DNA of 64,000 nucleotides from Bartonella sp. A05 (GTDB lineage Bacteria > Pseudomonadota > Alphaproteobacteria > Rhizobiales > Rhizobiaceae). The stretch covers positions 40,328-104,327 of the forward strand of contig NZ_JANHOJ010000005.1 of assembly GCF_026930145.1 (NCBI RefSeq), read 5' to 3'. Positions within the stretch are counted from its first letter, which is position 1. Each line of letters starts with the position of its first letter. A program made the position numbers and the translations under genes. A model generated the notes under the pieces. That model searched no databases. It was given only the letters and a program-made list of their open reading frames with translations, and had not been told where the DNA came from. This document shows, in pieces, positions 19,665-28,973 of this stretch.

Positions 19665-21488
19665 ATGTGTGGAATTATCGGAATTCTTGGAAATAAATCT
19701 GTTGCATCCTATTTGGTTGACGGTTTAAAACGCCTTGAATATAGAGGGTATGATTCATCTGGGTTAGCAACGGTACATAATGGATGCCTTCATCGTATTC
19801 GAGCTGAAGGGAAGTTAGTTCATTTAGAAGAAAAACTTAAAAAAATACCTTTGGAAGGTTGCTTAGGAATTGGTCATACGCGCTGGGCGACACATGGCGT
19901 TGCGGTAGAGCGGAATGCGCATCCTCATATGACTGAACGGCTTGCGGTTGTTCATAATGGGATTATTGAAAATTTTGTAGAATTGCAAAAAGAGCTCATT
20001 GAGGACGGTTATACCTTTGAAACAGAAACCGATACGGAAGTTATTGCTCATTTAATTACGCGCGCGTTGAAAAGCGGTCTTTCTCCGCAGGAAGCAACAC
20101 GTACAAGTTGGAAAAGATTACAGGGTGCTTTTGCTATGGCTCTCATTTTTGAGGGTGAAGATAACCTTATGATTGCTGTTCGCTCTGGTCCGCCATTAGC
20201 AATTGGTTATAGCGAGAATGAATTTTTTGTAGGGTCAGATGCAATTGCTTTAGCTCCATTTGCAGATCGCATAAGCTATATGGAAGATGGAGATTTGGCT
20301 GTTCTCACGCGTGAAGGAGTCACAATTTATAATACAGATAATCAGTTTGTAGAACGTCCGATTACAACATTATTTGAAGGGGCTTTGCTTGTTTCTAAAG
20401 GAAAACACCGCCATTTCATGCGCAAGGAGATGTTTGAACAACCTGAAGTTATTTCTCATAATTTGGTGCATTATCTTGATTTTGTAAATTATAAAGTTCG
20501 CCCGCTTGAAAATGTGATTGATTGGAACAATATTAACCGACTACTATTCGCAAGCTGTGGAACTGCGTATTATTCAACTTTAGTTGCGCGCTATTGGTTT
20601 GAAAGTTTTTCTGGTTTAAGTGTTGATAATGATGTGGCTTCAGAATTCCGTTATCGTGAGCCGCCTATAACAGCAGATGTGTTGCCTGTATTTGTTTCTC
20701 AGTCTGGTGAAACGGCGGATACATTGGCATCTTTACGCTATTGTCGTGATCGCGGTGTAAAGACGGCAACTATTGTGAATGTCACGCAATCAACAATGGC
20801 AAGAGAAGCTGATTTTGTTTTTCCAACATTAGCGGGGCCAGAAATTGGGGTTGCGTCAACAAAAGCTTTTATTTGCCAATTATCGACGCTTGCGGCGGTA
20901 GCACTTAGTGCAGGGAAACAACGTGGTTTCCTCTCAGAGGTCAAAGAACAGCAATTGGTTCAGCAGTTAGCAGAAGTCCCACGTATTTTGAATGAAGTTT
21001 TGAAATGTGATGACCAAATTAAACAAATTTGTCGTGATTTAATGCATGTGAAAGGTGTTCTTTATCTTGGGCGAGGTACCTCTTATCCGATTGCTTTAGA
21101 GGGAGCACTCAAACTGAAGGAACTCTCTTATATTCACGCTGAAGGTTATGCGGCAGGAGAGTTGAAGCATGGACCAATTGCGCTTGTTGATGAAACAATA
21201 CCGGTTGTTGTTGTTGCGCCTTATGATCGATGGTTTGAGAAAACTTTTTCCAATATGCAGGAAGTCGCGGCGCGCAATGGTCGTATTATTTTGATAACGG
21301 ATAAAAGAGGAGCGGCGGCAACACAGTTTGATGCCATGTCGACTATTATTTTACCGGATATTCCAGAATTTATAGCACCTATTATTTATGCTTTGCCCAT
21401 TCAGCTTATCGCTTATCATACAGCTGTTTTATTGGGAACAGATGTGGATCAACCGCGCAATTTGGCAAAATCAGTCACTGTTGAATAA
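19665..21488 (+). CDS. glmS: Glucosamine-6-phosphate synthase (isomerizing)
   Basis: Converts fructose 6-phosphate and glutamine to glucosamine 6-phosphate, the entry step to amino sugars. 607 residues. It begins MCGIIGILG, with C2 becoming the N-terminal nucleophile of the glutaminase domain, and shows the GHTRWATHG loop (about 72-80). Two SIS isomerase domains follow (SQSGETADT near 347-355, LGRGTSYPIALEGALKLKE near 466-484) and it ends in PRNLAKSVTVE, the usual C-terminus. No glmS ribozyme-like element is evident upstream, as expected in a Gram-negative. Confidence 0.98.
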   Translation: MCGIIGILGNKSVASYLVDGLKRLEYRGYDSSGLATVHNGCLHRIRAEGKLVHLEEKLKKIPLEGCLGIGHTRWATHGVAVERNAHPHMTERLAVVHNGIIENFVELQKELIEDGYTFETETDTEVIAHLITRALKSGLSPQEATRTSWKRLQGAFAMALIFEGEDNLMIAVRSGPPLAIGYSENEFFVGSDAIALAPFADRISYMEDGDLAVLTREGVTIYNTDNQFVERPITTLFEGALLVSKGKHRHFMRKEMFEQPEVISHNLVHYLDFVNYKVRPLENVIDWNNINRLLFASCGTAYYSTLVARYWFESFSGLSVDNDVASEFRYREPPITADVLPVFVSQSGETADTLASLRYCRDRGVKTATIVNVTQSTMAREADFVFPTLAGPEIGVASTKAFICQLSTLAAVALSAGKQRGFLSEVKEQQLVQQLAEVPRILNEVLKCDDQIKQICRDLMHVKGVLYLGRGTSYPIALEGALKLKELSYIHAEGYAAGELKHGPIALVDETIPVVVVAPYDRWFEKTFSNMQEVAARNGRIILITDKRGAAATQFDAMSTIILPDIPEFIAPIIYALPIQLIAYHTAVLLGTDVDQPRNLAKSVTVE

Positions 21489-21693
21489 ACAATGACTTTT
21501 TGTTTTGATGGTTGCTATAAATAATTATGTATAATACTTAGTCATTGCTTGTTATATCATTGATTTTTATTTGAAATTTGTTACATTTATTCTGAAAAGT
21601 GGCGGGGATTTTTTTTGTATTTGTATTAAGAGTATTCTCTAACAATAATCAATCAATCCAAGTTCTCAAAATAAAACTGATTATGCTGTGTTG

Positions 21694-21714
21694 TGTGCTG
21701 TCGATGACAGTGCA
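21694..21714. repeat. Hairpin upstream of the Abi_C gene
   Basis: A 9-bp stem (TGTGCTGTC / GACAGTGCA, two G-T pairs) with a GAT loop, about 65 bp before the putative defence gene. It could be a leader hairpin, a glmS-side terminator lacking a T-run, or a relic of the insertion that brought the gene in. Confidence 0.35.
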
Positions 21715-21780
21715 AGGCTTACTCTGCTTTATTTGAAGATTCTGCTATTTGGTTTGTTTGTATTGAATTAAGATGGAATT

Positions 21781-22689
21781 ATGACACGAAAAATACCTAT
21801 CCCTATAATTGAGTTATTAGCAAATCATATGTTTAATTGTGAATCTCATGATGATATCGATATGATTTTGCGTGATGCTGGTGCATGTGGTAATCCTCCC
21901 TCTGATTATAAGAATAAAGCAGATAAAGTGCTAAAGTGGTTGAAATATACAAATGAACATCATAATCGACCACTAGATGTATTAGGAGGAATTATCTCAT
22001 TTTATGAGAATGTACTCCAAGTAAAACGCATAAAAATGTCTAAAAAATATTATATTTCAGACACGCAAAAATTCAGACGCAATCAACATAGAAATAGAAA
22101 AAAACTAAAATTAGCATTGGAAGATGCTTTAGGGCAATACGGGTTAGTGTATCAGCAGGGTAGAATTGTTTCTACTCGTCCGTCTAGTGGTTTTTTATCT
22201 GGCAATGAGTTAGAAGAGATTATTTGTTGTAAAAATATTCCATCTGTTCATGAAGAATTTCAAAGAGCATTAAAAAAGGTAGATTCTGAACCATTAGAAG
22301 CTGTTTCAGCTGCGAGTAATATTATTGAATCAATTTGCAAAACGTACATTGAAAAAAAGGAGCTACAATTACCAAGCAGTCAAAGTTTAATTTCTTTATG
22401 GGGAGTTATTTCGAAGCATTTTAAATTTGATCCTAAGTCGGTGCAGGAAGATAGTCTAAAGAAAATTATCTCAGGTATGTTTTCTGTAGTGAATGGAATT
22501 GCCACTTTGCGTAATAGTGGAAGTTCAGCACATGGGCAAGGAATTAGAAGATATAAGCCAGAACCAAGGGAGGCAAGATTTGCGGTCAATGCTGCTCATA
22601 GTTTAGCTTTATTTATTCTCGAAACATGGGATGAAAGAGATAAACAGGAGAACTCGGCTAAGTCTTTAGGTGAAACTGAAGAAAAATAA
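21781..22689 (+). CDS. Abortive-infection C-terminal domain (Abi_C) protein
   Basis: A 302-residue soluble protein. The C-terminal ~150 residues match the Abi_C family: a helical stretch EAVSAASNIIESICKTYIE (174-192), a LISLWGVISKHF segment (203-214) and the conserved RNSGSSAHG (244-252) followed by ARFAVNAAHSLALFILETW (265-283). The N-terminal ~80 residues carry a GNPP...NK..KVLKWL pattern often seen in front of Abi_C. Such proteins are linked to phage defence, but a mechanism for this one is not known and I infer the role only from the domain. It sits alone between glmS and recG, which are core genes, and has a poor ribosome site; this suggests horizontal gain. Confidence 0.7.
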   Translation: MTRKIPIPIIELLANHMFNCESHDDIDMILRDAGACGNPPSDYKNKADKVLKWLKYTNEHHNRPLDVLGGIISFYENVLQVKRIKMSKKYYISDTQKFRRNQHRNRKKLKLALEDALGQYGLVYQQGRIVSTRPSSGFLSGNELEEIICCKNIPSVHEEFQRALKKVDSEPLEAVSAASNIIESICKTYIEKKELQLPSSQSLISLWGVISKHFKFDPKSVQEDSLKKIISGMFSVVNGIATLRNSGSSAHGQGIRRYKPEPREARFAVNAAHSLALFILETWDERDKQENSAKSLGETEEK

Positions 22690-22817
22690 TATTTCAGTAT
22701 GATAAGGTAAATGCTTTTTTACAGAAATTATAAAAAATAATTAAAGCTGAAAATCATAAGAATGTTGGTAAATTGATTGACGAAAACTTCTGTGTTCTTA
22801 GAGTCTTTTTAAAAAAG

Positions 22818-24926
22818 TTAGCCTGCACGTAAAAGCTGAAGGGCATCATCACGACCAAAAAGATAAAGGAGCAAGCGTAGGGCTTGCCCTCGCTCTGAAG
22901 AGAGATTGGCATCATGTTGTAAAAATAAACGTGCATCTGTTCTTGCTAGCGACAACAGGTCACTATGGGCTGCAAGATTTGCCATATGGAAATCAGGCAT
23001 ACCAGATTGTTTTGTGCCTAAAAGTTCACCTTCACCACGCAAACGCAAGTCTTCTTCAGCGATTTTAAAACCATCTTCTGTTGTGCGTATGATATTAAGG
23101 CGCACGGCAGCTGTTTTTGTCAGTGGAGCTTTGTATAGCAGAATACAAGAAGATTTTTTTTCTCCACGCCCAACACGTCCACGCAATTGATGCAGTTGTG
23201 AAAGGCCGAAATGTTCCGCATGTTCTATAACAATGATTGAGGCATCAGGAATATCTACGCCTACTTCAATCACTGTGGTTGCAACCAAAATACATATGTC
23301 GCCACATTTAAAAGATGCCATGGTTGCATCTTTTTCATCTGTAGACATTTTGCCATGTATGATACCAACACAAGCTCCAAATCGTTGCTGTAAGACGGCA
23401 AAACGACTTTCAATAGAGGTGAGTTCAAGTGCTGTTGATTCTTCCACCAAAGGACAAATCCAATAAATTTTTTCTCCTTTTTCTAAGGCAGCTGCAATGC
23501 GGTCTATAAGTTCATTGATCCGTTCTAAAGGAATTGTTGCTGTTGTGATTGGTAGTCGTCCAATTGGTTTGTCTGTAATTTTTGACACATCCATATCGCC
23601 AAAGGCTGTTAATACCAGTGTGCGTGGAATAGGCGTAGCGGTCATCACGAGCATATCCGGTTTATTACCTTTGGCAGTTAGGGAAAGGCGTTGGTGCACA
23701 CCAAAACGGTGCTGCTCATCAATAATAGCTAATGCAAGATTATTGTATGTGACGCCTTCTTGTATGAGAGCATGGGTACCGATGATGATAGAGGTTTGTC
23801 CTGATAAGATATTATTCAGAATGTTTGTACGCACTTTCCCTTTTTCTTTTCCTGTTAAGAGAGCCGTTTGTAAACCGATTTTTTCGGTAAGAGGCGCAAT
23901 CGTAGAAAAATGCTGTCGCGCAAGAACTTCTGTTGGTGCCATTAAGGCTGATTGCCCTGAATTTTCAGCAATTTGTGCTATGGCCATTAGTGCAACTACA
24001 GTTTTGCCTGCTCCGACGTCACCTTGAAGAAGTCTTAACATGGGTTCAGGTGAAGCTAAATCGCGTTCAATGTCTTTTATAGCTTCTATTTGTCCTTTTG
24101 TTAGTTGGAAGGGTAAGGCTTTGAGAAGTTCTTTAGTGTAGGTGCCTGTTGGTGGACGAGAGATGCCAGAAAGAGATTTTGTTTTTAAACGTACAAGGCC
24201 AAGAGCTAGTTGACCGGCGAGAAATTCATCATAGGCGAGACGTTTTCGTGCGGTACTTTCTAGGGCTAGATCATCGGGATCTATAGGGGCATGGATACGG
24301 CGCAAAGCAACAGAAAAAGAAGAAAAGTTTTGCTGCTTTTTGACGCTTTCTTCTATCCATTCTGGCAAGAGAGGAATATAATCAAGAGCCTCGAGCATTG
24401 CACGTCTGAGCGTTTTTGCCGATAAGCCAGCAGTAGAAGGATAGACGGGTTCGATTAATGGCATCTGGTTTCGTTGTTCATGAGATGCAATATGATCGGG
24501 GTGAATCATTGAAAGTTGTTCGTTAAACCGTTCCACTTTACCCGATACAATAACCTTTTTTCCTATTGGAAGCTGTTTTTCTAACCAAGAACGTTGAGCA
24601 TGAAAAAATACGAGACTTATTGTGCCTGTTTCATCATGGCCAATGACACGATAAGGTAACCGATTGCGGCTCGTTGGGGGCGGTTGATGCTGATCGATAA
24701 TAATCTCAAGAGTAACTGTGGTTCCTGCTTGTGCAAAAGCAATATTAGGCTGCATTCTGCGATCTATAACTGAGTGAGGCATTAATTTGAGAAGATCGAT
24801 GAGGGTAGGGGTATGTTGTGTAGGATTAATGTTTAAAACTTTGGCCAGCAAGGAATATGCTTTTAGGTTAATTCCCGAAAGGATGCAAATAGAGTTAAAA
24901 AAAGGATTGATAAGGTCTGGACGCAT
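22818..24926 (-). CDS. recG: ATP-dependent DNA helicase RecG
   Basis: Branch-migration helicase that remodels stalled replication forks and Holliday junctions. 702 residues, normal. An N-terminal wedge/OB-fold region is followed by the superfamily 2 core: Walker A GDVGAGKTVVA (about 304-314), DEQH box IIDEQHRFGVHQR, MTATPIPRTL (motif III), ATTVIEVGVDIP (motif V) and QLRGRVGRGEKKS (motif VI). Divergent from dnaE with about 400 bp between them. Confidence 0.97.
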   Translation of the reverse strand: MRPDLINPFFNSICILSGINLKAYSLLAKVLNINPTQHTPTLIDLLKLMPHSVIDRRMQPNIAFAQAGTTVTLEIIIDQHQPPPTSRNRLPYRVIGHDETGTISLVFFHAQRSWLEKQLPIGKKVIVSGKVERFNEQLSMIHPDHIASHEQRNQMPLIEPVYPSTAGLSAKTLRRAMLEALDYIPLLPEWIEESVKKQQNFSSFSVALRRIHAPIDPDDLALESTARKRLAYDEFLAGQLALGLVRLKTKSLSGISRPPTGTYTKELLKALPFQLTKGQIEAIKDIERDLASPEPMLRLLQGDVGAGKTVVALMAIAQIAENSGQSALMAPTEVLARQHFSTIAPLTEKIGLQTALLTGKEKGKVRTNILNNILSGQTSIIIGTHALIQEGVTYNNLALAIIDEQHRFGVHQRLSLTAKGNKPDMLVMTATPIPRTLVLTAFGDMDVSKITDKPIGRLPITTATIPLERINELIDRIAAALEKGEKIYWICPLVEESTALELTSIESRFAVLQQRFGACVGIIHGKMSTDEKDATMASFKCGDICILVATTVIEVGVDIPDASIIVIEHAEHFGLSQLHQLRGRVGRGEKKSSCILLYKAPLTKTAAVRLNIIRTTEDGFKIAEEDLRLRGEGELLGTKQSGMPDFHMANLAAHSDLLSLARTDARLFLQHDANLSSERGQALRLLLYLFGRDDALQLLRAG

Positions 24927-25330
24927 GAGAAAACTTAGCCTGCACTTTTTGTTTTTTCTAGTTCTTTAAAAGAGTTTATTGGACATAATTCAATCAGCAT
25001 AGAAGAGAGAATTGTATTATTTAATTTGATCTTTGATGTGCAAAGTAAAGAGAAAAATAATGAACAAAACAAGAACATAATAAGAGACGTGGTTAATGCC
25101 GATATATATTACTAATAAATATATCTTAATATGATACCCTATCTTTTATTTTTGTGAGTTTATTTTTATAGCTATAGGTATTGGTGTGATGATACCTTGA
25201 TATAAAATATGAACAAAACGAAAATGCTTTTGGATGATGCAAAAGTTTTAAAATTACAGATTAGCATGAATAGCTGAAATGCCATATGTTACAATACAGA
25301 TAGCCGTTGTAATTTGGTATTTATTTTATA
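24927..25330. other. Divergent intergenic region recG/dnaE
   Basis: About 400 bp of AT-rich DNA separating two divergent genes, so it should carry both promoters. No RNA gene or repeat of note is visible. Confidence 0.4.
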
Positions 25331-28300
25331 ATGGGAAATGTGATCGTGTCAGAAAAAACAAGCCAAAAACGAAACAGCACAAATTCTTTCCCACGTTTTA
25401 TTCATTTGAGAATACATTCGGCTTATTCGCTTCTTGAAGGTGCTTTAAAAACTAAACAAATCATTCAACATGCAGTTTCCGATTCTGCACCAGCGATAGC
25501 TATTACAGATACGAATAATTTGTTTGGTGCTTTGGAATTTTCTCAATATTGTTTTGCTGAGGGTATTCAACCTATTATTGGCTGTCAGCTTACTATTGAT
25601 TTTGGTGATGCAGATTGTAATCTACGCTTAGCCAAAGGGCAGCATCCTTCGAATTTTTCTTCTATTGTTTTGTTTGCTGCAAGCGAAACAGGTTATGCTC
25701 ATTTGGTTCGTCTTGTCAGTCGTGCGTATCTTGATAAGAGCGATACTGATCCTCCTCATATTAATGTTGATTGGCTGGAGCAGCAAAGTGAAGGAATTAT
25801 CGCTTTGACTGGTGGTCGGGGTGGTCCCATCAATTTAGCTTTGGAAGAAGATAAAAAAGACCGTGCTGTTAAGCGTTTAACTGATTTGAAGAAGATTTTT
25901 GGTGATTGTCTTTATGTTGAATTACAGCGGCATGGTTCTTACAACCAAAAATTAGAGGCAGAGCTTATAGAGTTGGCTTATGAACATGAGATTCCTCTTG
26001 TAGCAACTAATGAGGCTTTTTTTCTGGATAAAGCAGGATATGAAGCGCATGATGCACTCATGGCAGTTGCAGAAGGACAAATTGTTTCTAACCCAGAGCG
26101 TAAACGTGTGACGCCGGATCATTACTTAAAGTCACAAGATGAAATGGTTTCATTATTTTCTGATCTTCCAGAAGCTTTAGAAAATAGTGTTGAAATTGCT
26201 TTACGCTGTCATGCTTTTACACCAATTCGAAAACCAATTTTGCCTCGTTTTATAGAGCAATCTACGGATTCAATCTCTGATTTAGCAGCAGAGGATAAAG
26301 AGTTATTAAATCAGGCTAAAGCTGGTTTGAAAATGCGTCTTGAAACGAGCGGCTTGGCCACAGGCTATATGCTTGCAGATTATGAGCAGAGGCTTGATTA
26401 TGAAATCTCCGTGATTACGCGTATGCAGTTTTCTGGTTACTTTCTCATCGTTTCGGACTTTATCAAATGGGCAAAATCTCAGGATATTCCTGTTGGTCCA
26501 GGACGTGGGTCTGGTGCTGGTTCACTTGTTGCTTATGCATTAACAATCACCGATATTGACCCATTGCGTTTTTCTCTCCTATTTGAGCGTTTTTTAAATC
26601 CTGATCGTGTTTCTATGCCGGATTTTGATATCGATTTTTGTCAGGATCGGCGTGAAGAAGTTATTCGGTATGTTCAGAAGAAATATGGCCGCGACCAAGT
26701 TGCACAGATTATTACGTTTGGTAAATTGCAGGCTCGCGCGGTGTTACGTGATGTTGGACGTGTTCTAGAAGTGCCTTATCGTCAGGTGGATTATCTTACA
26801 AAATTGGTTCCTGCTACGCCTGGTAGTCATGTTGAATTAGCTATGGCTATCAAGGATGAGCCAAAATTTGCGGAAGAAAAGAAAAAGGATCCTGTTATTG
26901 GGCGCATGTTGGATATAGCGCTTCAGCTTGAAGGACTTTACCGTCATGCATCGACGCACGCTGCGGGAATCGTTATTGGGGATCGTCCGTTGTCAGATCT
27001 TGTGCCAATGTATCGTGATCCGCGTTCTGAGATGCCTGTGACCCAATTTAATATGAAGCATGTTGAGCAGGCTGGGTTGGTCAAGTTTGATTTTCTTGGT
27101 TTAAAAACGCTTACTGTCTTGAAAAAGGCTGTGCATTTTGTTTCTCGAAAAGACCCAAACATAAATTTATCGAATATTCCTCTTGATGATGAAGCGACTT
27201 ATGCCATGATGGCACGAGGTGAGACAGTTGGCGTATTCCAAGTTGAAAGCGCTGGTATGCGTAAGGCGCTGATCGGGATGAAACCAGATTGCATTGAGGA
27301 TATTATTGCGTTGGTAGCGCTTTATCGTCCTGGGCCGATGGAGAATATCCCAACCTATAATGCGCGCAAACATGGGGAAGAAGAAATAGCTTCTATTCAT
27401 CCCAAAATAGATCATCTGGTTAAAGAGACACAAGGTGTTATTGTATATCAAGAGCAGGTTATGCAGATTGCTCAGGTGCTTTCCGGTTATTCACTTGGGG
27501 AAGCAGATTTATTGCGCCGAGCTATGGGAAAAAAGATCCACGAGGAAATGCAAAAACAGCGCGCACGTTTTGTGAGTGGAGCTGTTGAGGGTGGTCTTGA
27601 TAAAGGTCAAGCTGATACTATTTTTGATCTTTTGGCAAAATTTGCAGATTACGGTTTTAATAAATCACATGCTGCTGCTTATGCGATCGTTTCTTATCAA
27701 ACAGCCTATATGAAAGCACACCATCCGGTTGAGTTTTTAGCTGCTTCCATGACATACGATATGACAAATACAGATAAGTTAAATGACTTTCGGCAGGAGG
27801 CATTAAGGCTAGGAATTGAAGTAATTGCGCCTTGTGTGCAAACGTCGCATCGTGTTTTTGAAGTGGGGGAAAATTGTATCTACTATTCTCTTGCTGCCAT
27901 TAAAGGCGTGGGAGAGGCAGCAGTTGATCATATTGTGGAACGCCGTGGGAACAAATCTTTCAAAGATATGGAAGATTTTTGTAAGCGTATTGATTTTCGC
28001 ATCGTGAATAAGCGTGCGATGGAAAGTTTGATTTATGCAGGCGCTTTGGATTGCTTTAATATTGCACGTGAGGTTTTATTGGAAAACCTTGATATTTTTA
28101 GTGCGCGTTCTATGCGTATTCTTGATAACAATTTGAGTGGGCAAACTGATATGTTTGGAGAGGGGCGTGGTGAACTCAAAGAGCCTTTGATTTTATCGAG
28201 GAAAGTGTCTCCTTGGTACCCTGCTGAAAAATTGCATCATGAATTTCAGGTCATAGGTTTTTATTTTTCTGCTCATCCTTTGGATGAATATCAAGCTATT

Positions 28301-28840
28301 CTTGCTAAAAAACATGTTCAAACTTGGAGTCATTTTGCTAATGCAGTCAAAGAAGGTGCAATCACTGCTATTCTTGCTGGAACTGTTGTAGCAAAACAAA
28401 TTCGTAAAACAAAATCTGGTAAGAAAATGGGGGTTGTTCAGTTTTCTGATACGAGCGGACAATATGAGGCGCTTCTATTTTCTGAGGGGATGTCTCTTTA
28501 CGGGGATATATTGGAGCCAGGAAAATCTTTTATCGTTACGGTAAGTGCAGAAAACCGATCGGAAGGAGTTGATTTGCGCATTGAAGAGGTACAATCTTTA
28601 GAAGATGAAGCGCTACGACCCTATAAAATGATGCGTCTCTTTATTAAAACAATTGATATTCTTCCGAAAATTGAACAGAATTTAAGTTCTGATGGTAATG
28701 GAGAGGTGAGAATTGTTCTGTCTAGAGAGAAGGCATCACAAGAAATTGAAGTTGTACTTCCGAAGCGATATAAGGTTAATTTACGTATAGCAAGCATTAT
28801 GAAAATGCTTCATGGTGTTTTTAATGTAGAGCTGAATTAA
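25331..28840 (+). CDS. dnaE: DNA polymerase III alpha subunit
   Basis: Replicative polymerase catalytic subunit of the C family. 1169 residues, typical. An N-terminal PHP domain (FIHLRIHSAYSLLEGALK, about 25-42) precedes the polymerase core, with catalytic aspartates in PDFDIDF (430-436) and a GPGRGSGAGSLVAYAL motif (about 395-410). FGFNKSHA-type sequence appears as YGFNKSHAAAYA, and the OB-fold region lies near residues 1010-1080. It is a single gene divergent from recG. The start ATG at 25331 lacks a strong ribosome site; GTG at 25343 in the same frame is an alternative. Confidence 0.97.
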   Translation: MGNVIVSEKTSQKRNSTNSFPRFIHLRIHSAYSLLEGALKTKQIIQHAVSDSAPAIAITDTNNLFGALEFSQYCFAEGIQPIIGCQLTIDFGDADCNLRLAKGQHPSNFSSIVLFAASETGYAHLVRLVSRAYLDKSDTDPPHINVDWLEQQSEGIIALTGGRGGPINLALEEDKKDRAVKRLTDLKKIFGDCLYVELQRHGSYNQKLEAELIELAYEHEIPLVATNEAFFLDKAGYEAHDALMAVAEGQIVSNPERKRVTPDHYLKSQDEMVSLFSDLPEALENSVEIALRCHAFTPIRKPILPRFIEQSTDSISDLAAEDKELLNQAKAGLKMRLETSGLATGYMLADYEQRLDYEISVITRMQFSGYFLIVSDFIKWAKSQDIPVGPGRGSGAGSLVAYALTITDIDPLRFSLLFERFLNPDRVSMPDFDIDFCQDRREEVIRYVQKKYGRDQVAQIITFGKLQARAVLRDVGRVLEVPYRQVDYLTKLVPATPGSHVELAMAIKDEPKFAEEKKKDPVIGRMLDIALQLEGLYRHASTHAAGIVIGDRPLSDLVPMYRDPRSEMPVTQFNMKHVEQAGLVKFDFLGLKTLTVLKKAVHFVSRKDPNINLSNIPLDDEATYAMMARGETVGVFQVESAGMRKALIGMKPDCIEDIIALVALYRPGPMENIPTYNARKHGEEEIASIHPKIDHLVKETQGVIVYQEQVMQIAQVLSGYSLGEADLLRRAMGKKIHEEMQKQRARFVSGAVEGGLDKGQADTIFDLLAKFADYGFNKSHAAAYAIVSYQTAYMKAHHPVEFLAASMTYDMTNTDKLNDFRQEALRLGIEVIAPCVQTSHRVFEVGENCIYYSLAAIKGVGEAAVDHIVERRGNKSFKDMEDFCKRIDFRIVNKRAMESLIYAGALDCFNIAREVLLENLDIFSARSMRILDNNLSGQTDMFGEGRGELKEPLILSRKVSPWYPAEKLHHEFQVIGFYFSAHPLDEYQAILAKKHVQTWSHFANAVKEGAITAILAGTVVAKQIRKTKSGKKMGVVQFSDTSGQYEALLFSEGMSLYGDILEPGKSFIVTVSAENRSEGVDLRIEEVQSLEDEALRPYKMMRLFIKTIDILPKIEQNLSSDGNGEVRIVLSREKASQEIEVVLPKRYKVNLRIASIMKMLHGVFNVELN

Positions 28841-28973
28841 AAAAAATAGTTGAATAATTGCTTATTGGGAATTTGTAAATTCATTGATTTGGTCGTGTCG
28901 AAATGGTGCTACAGATCAGTTTGAAAGTTTCATGTTTGTTGTTAAAATAAATCAACAATTTTTAGTTTAGGTA

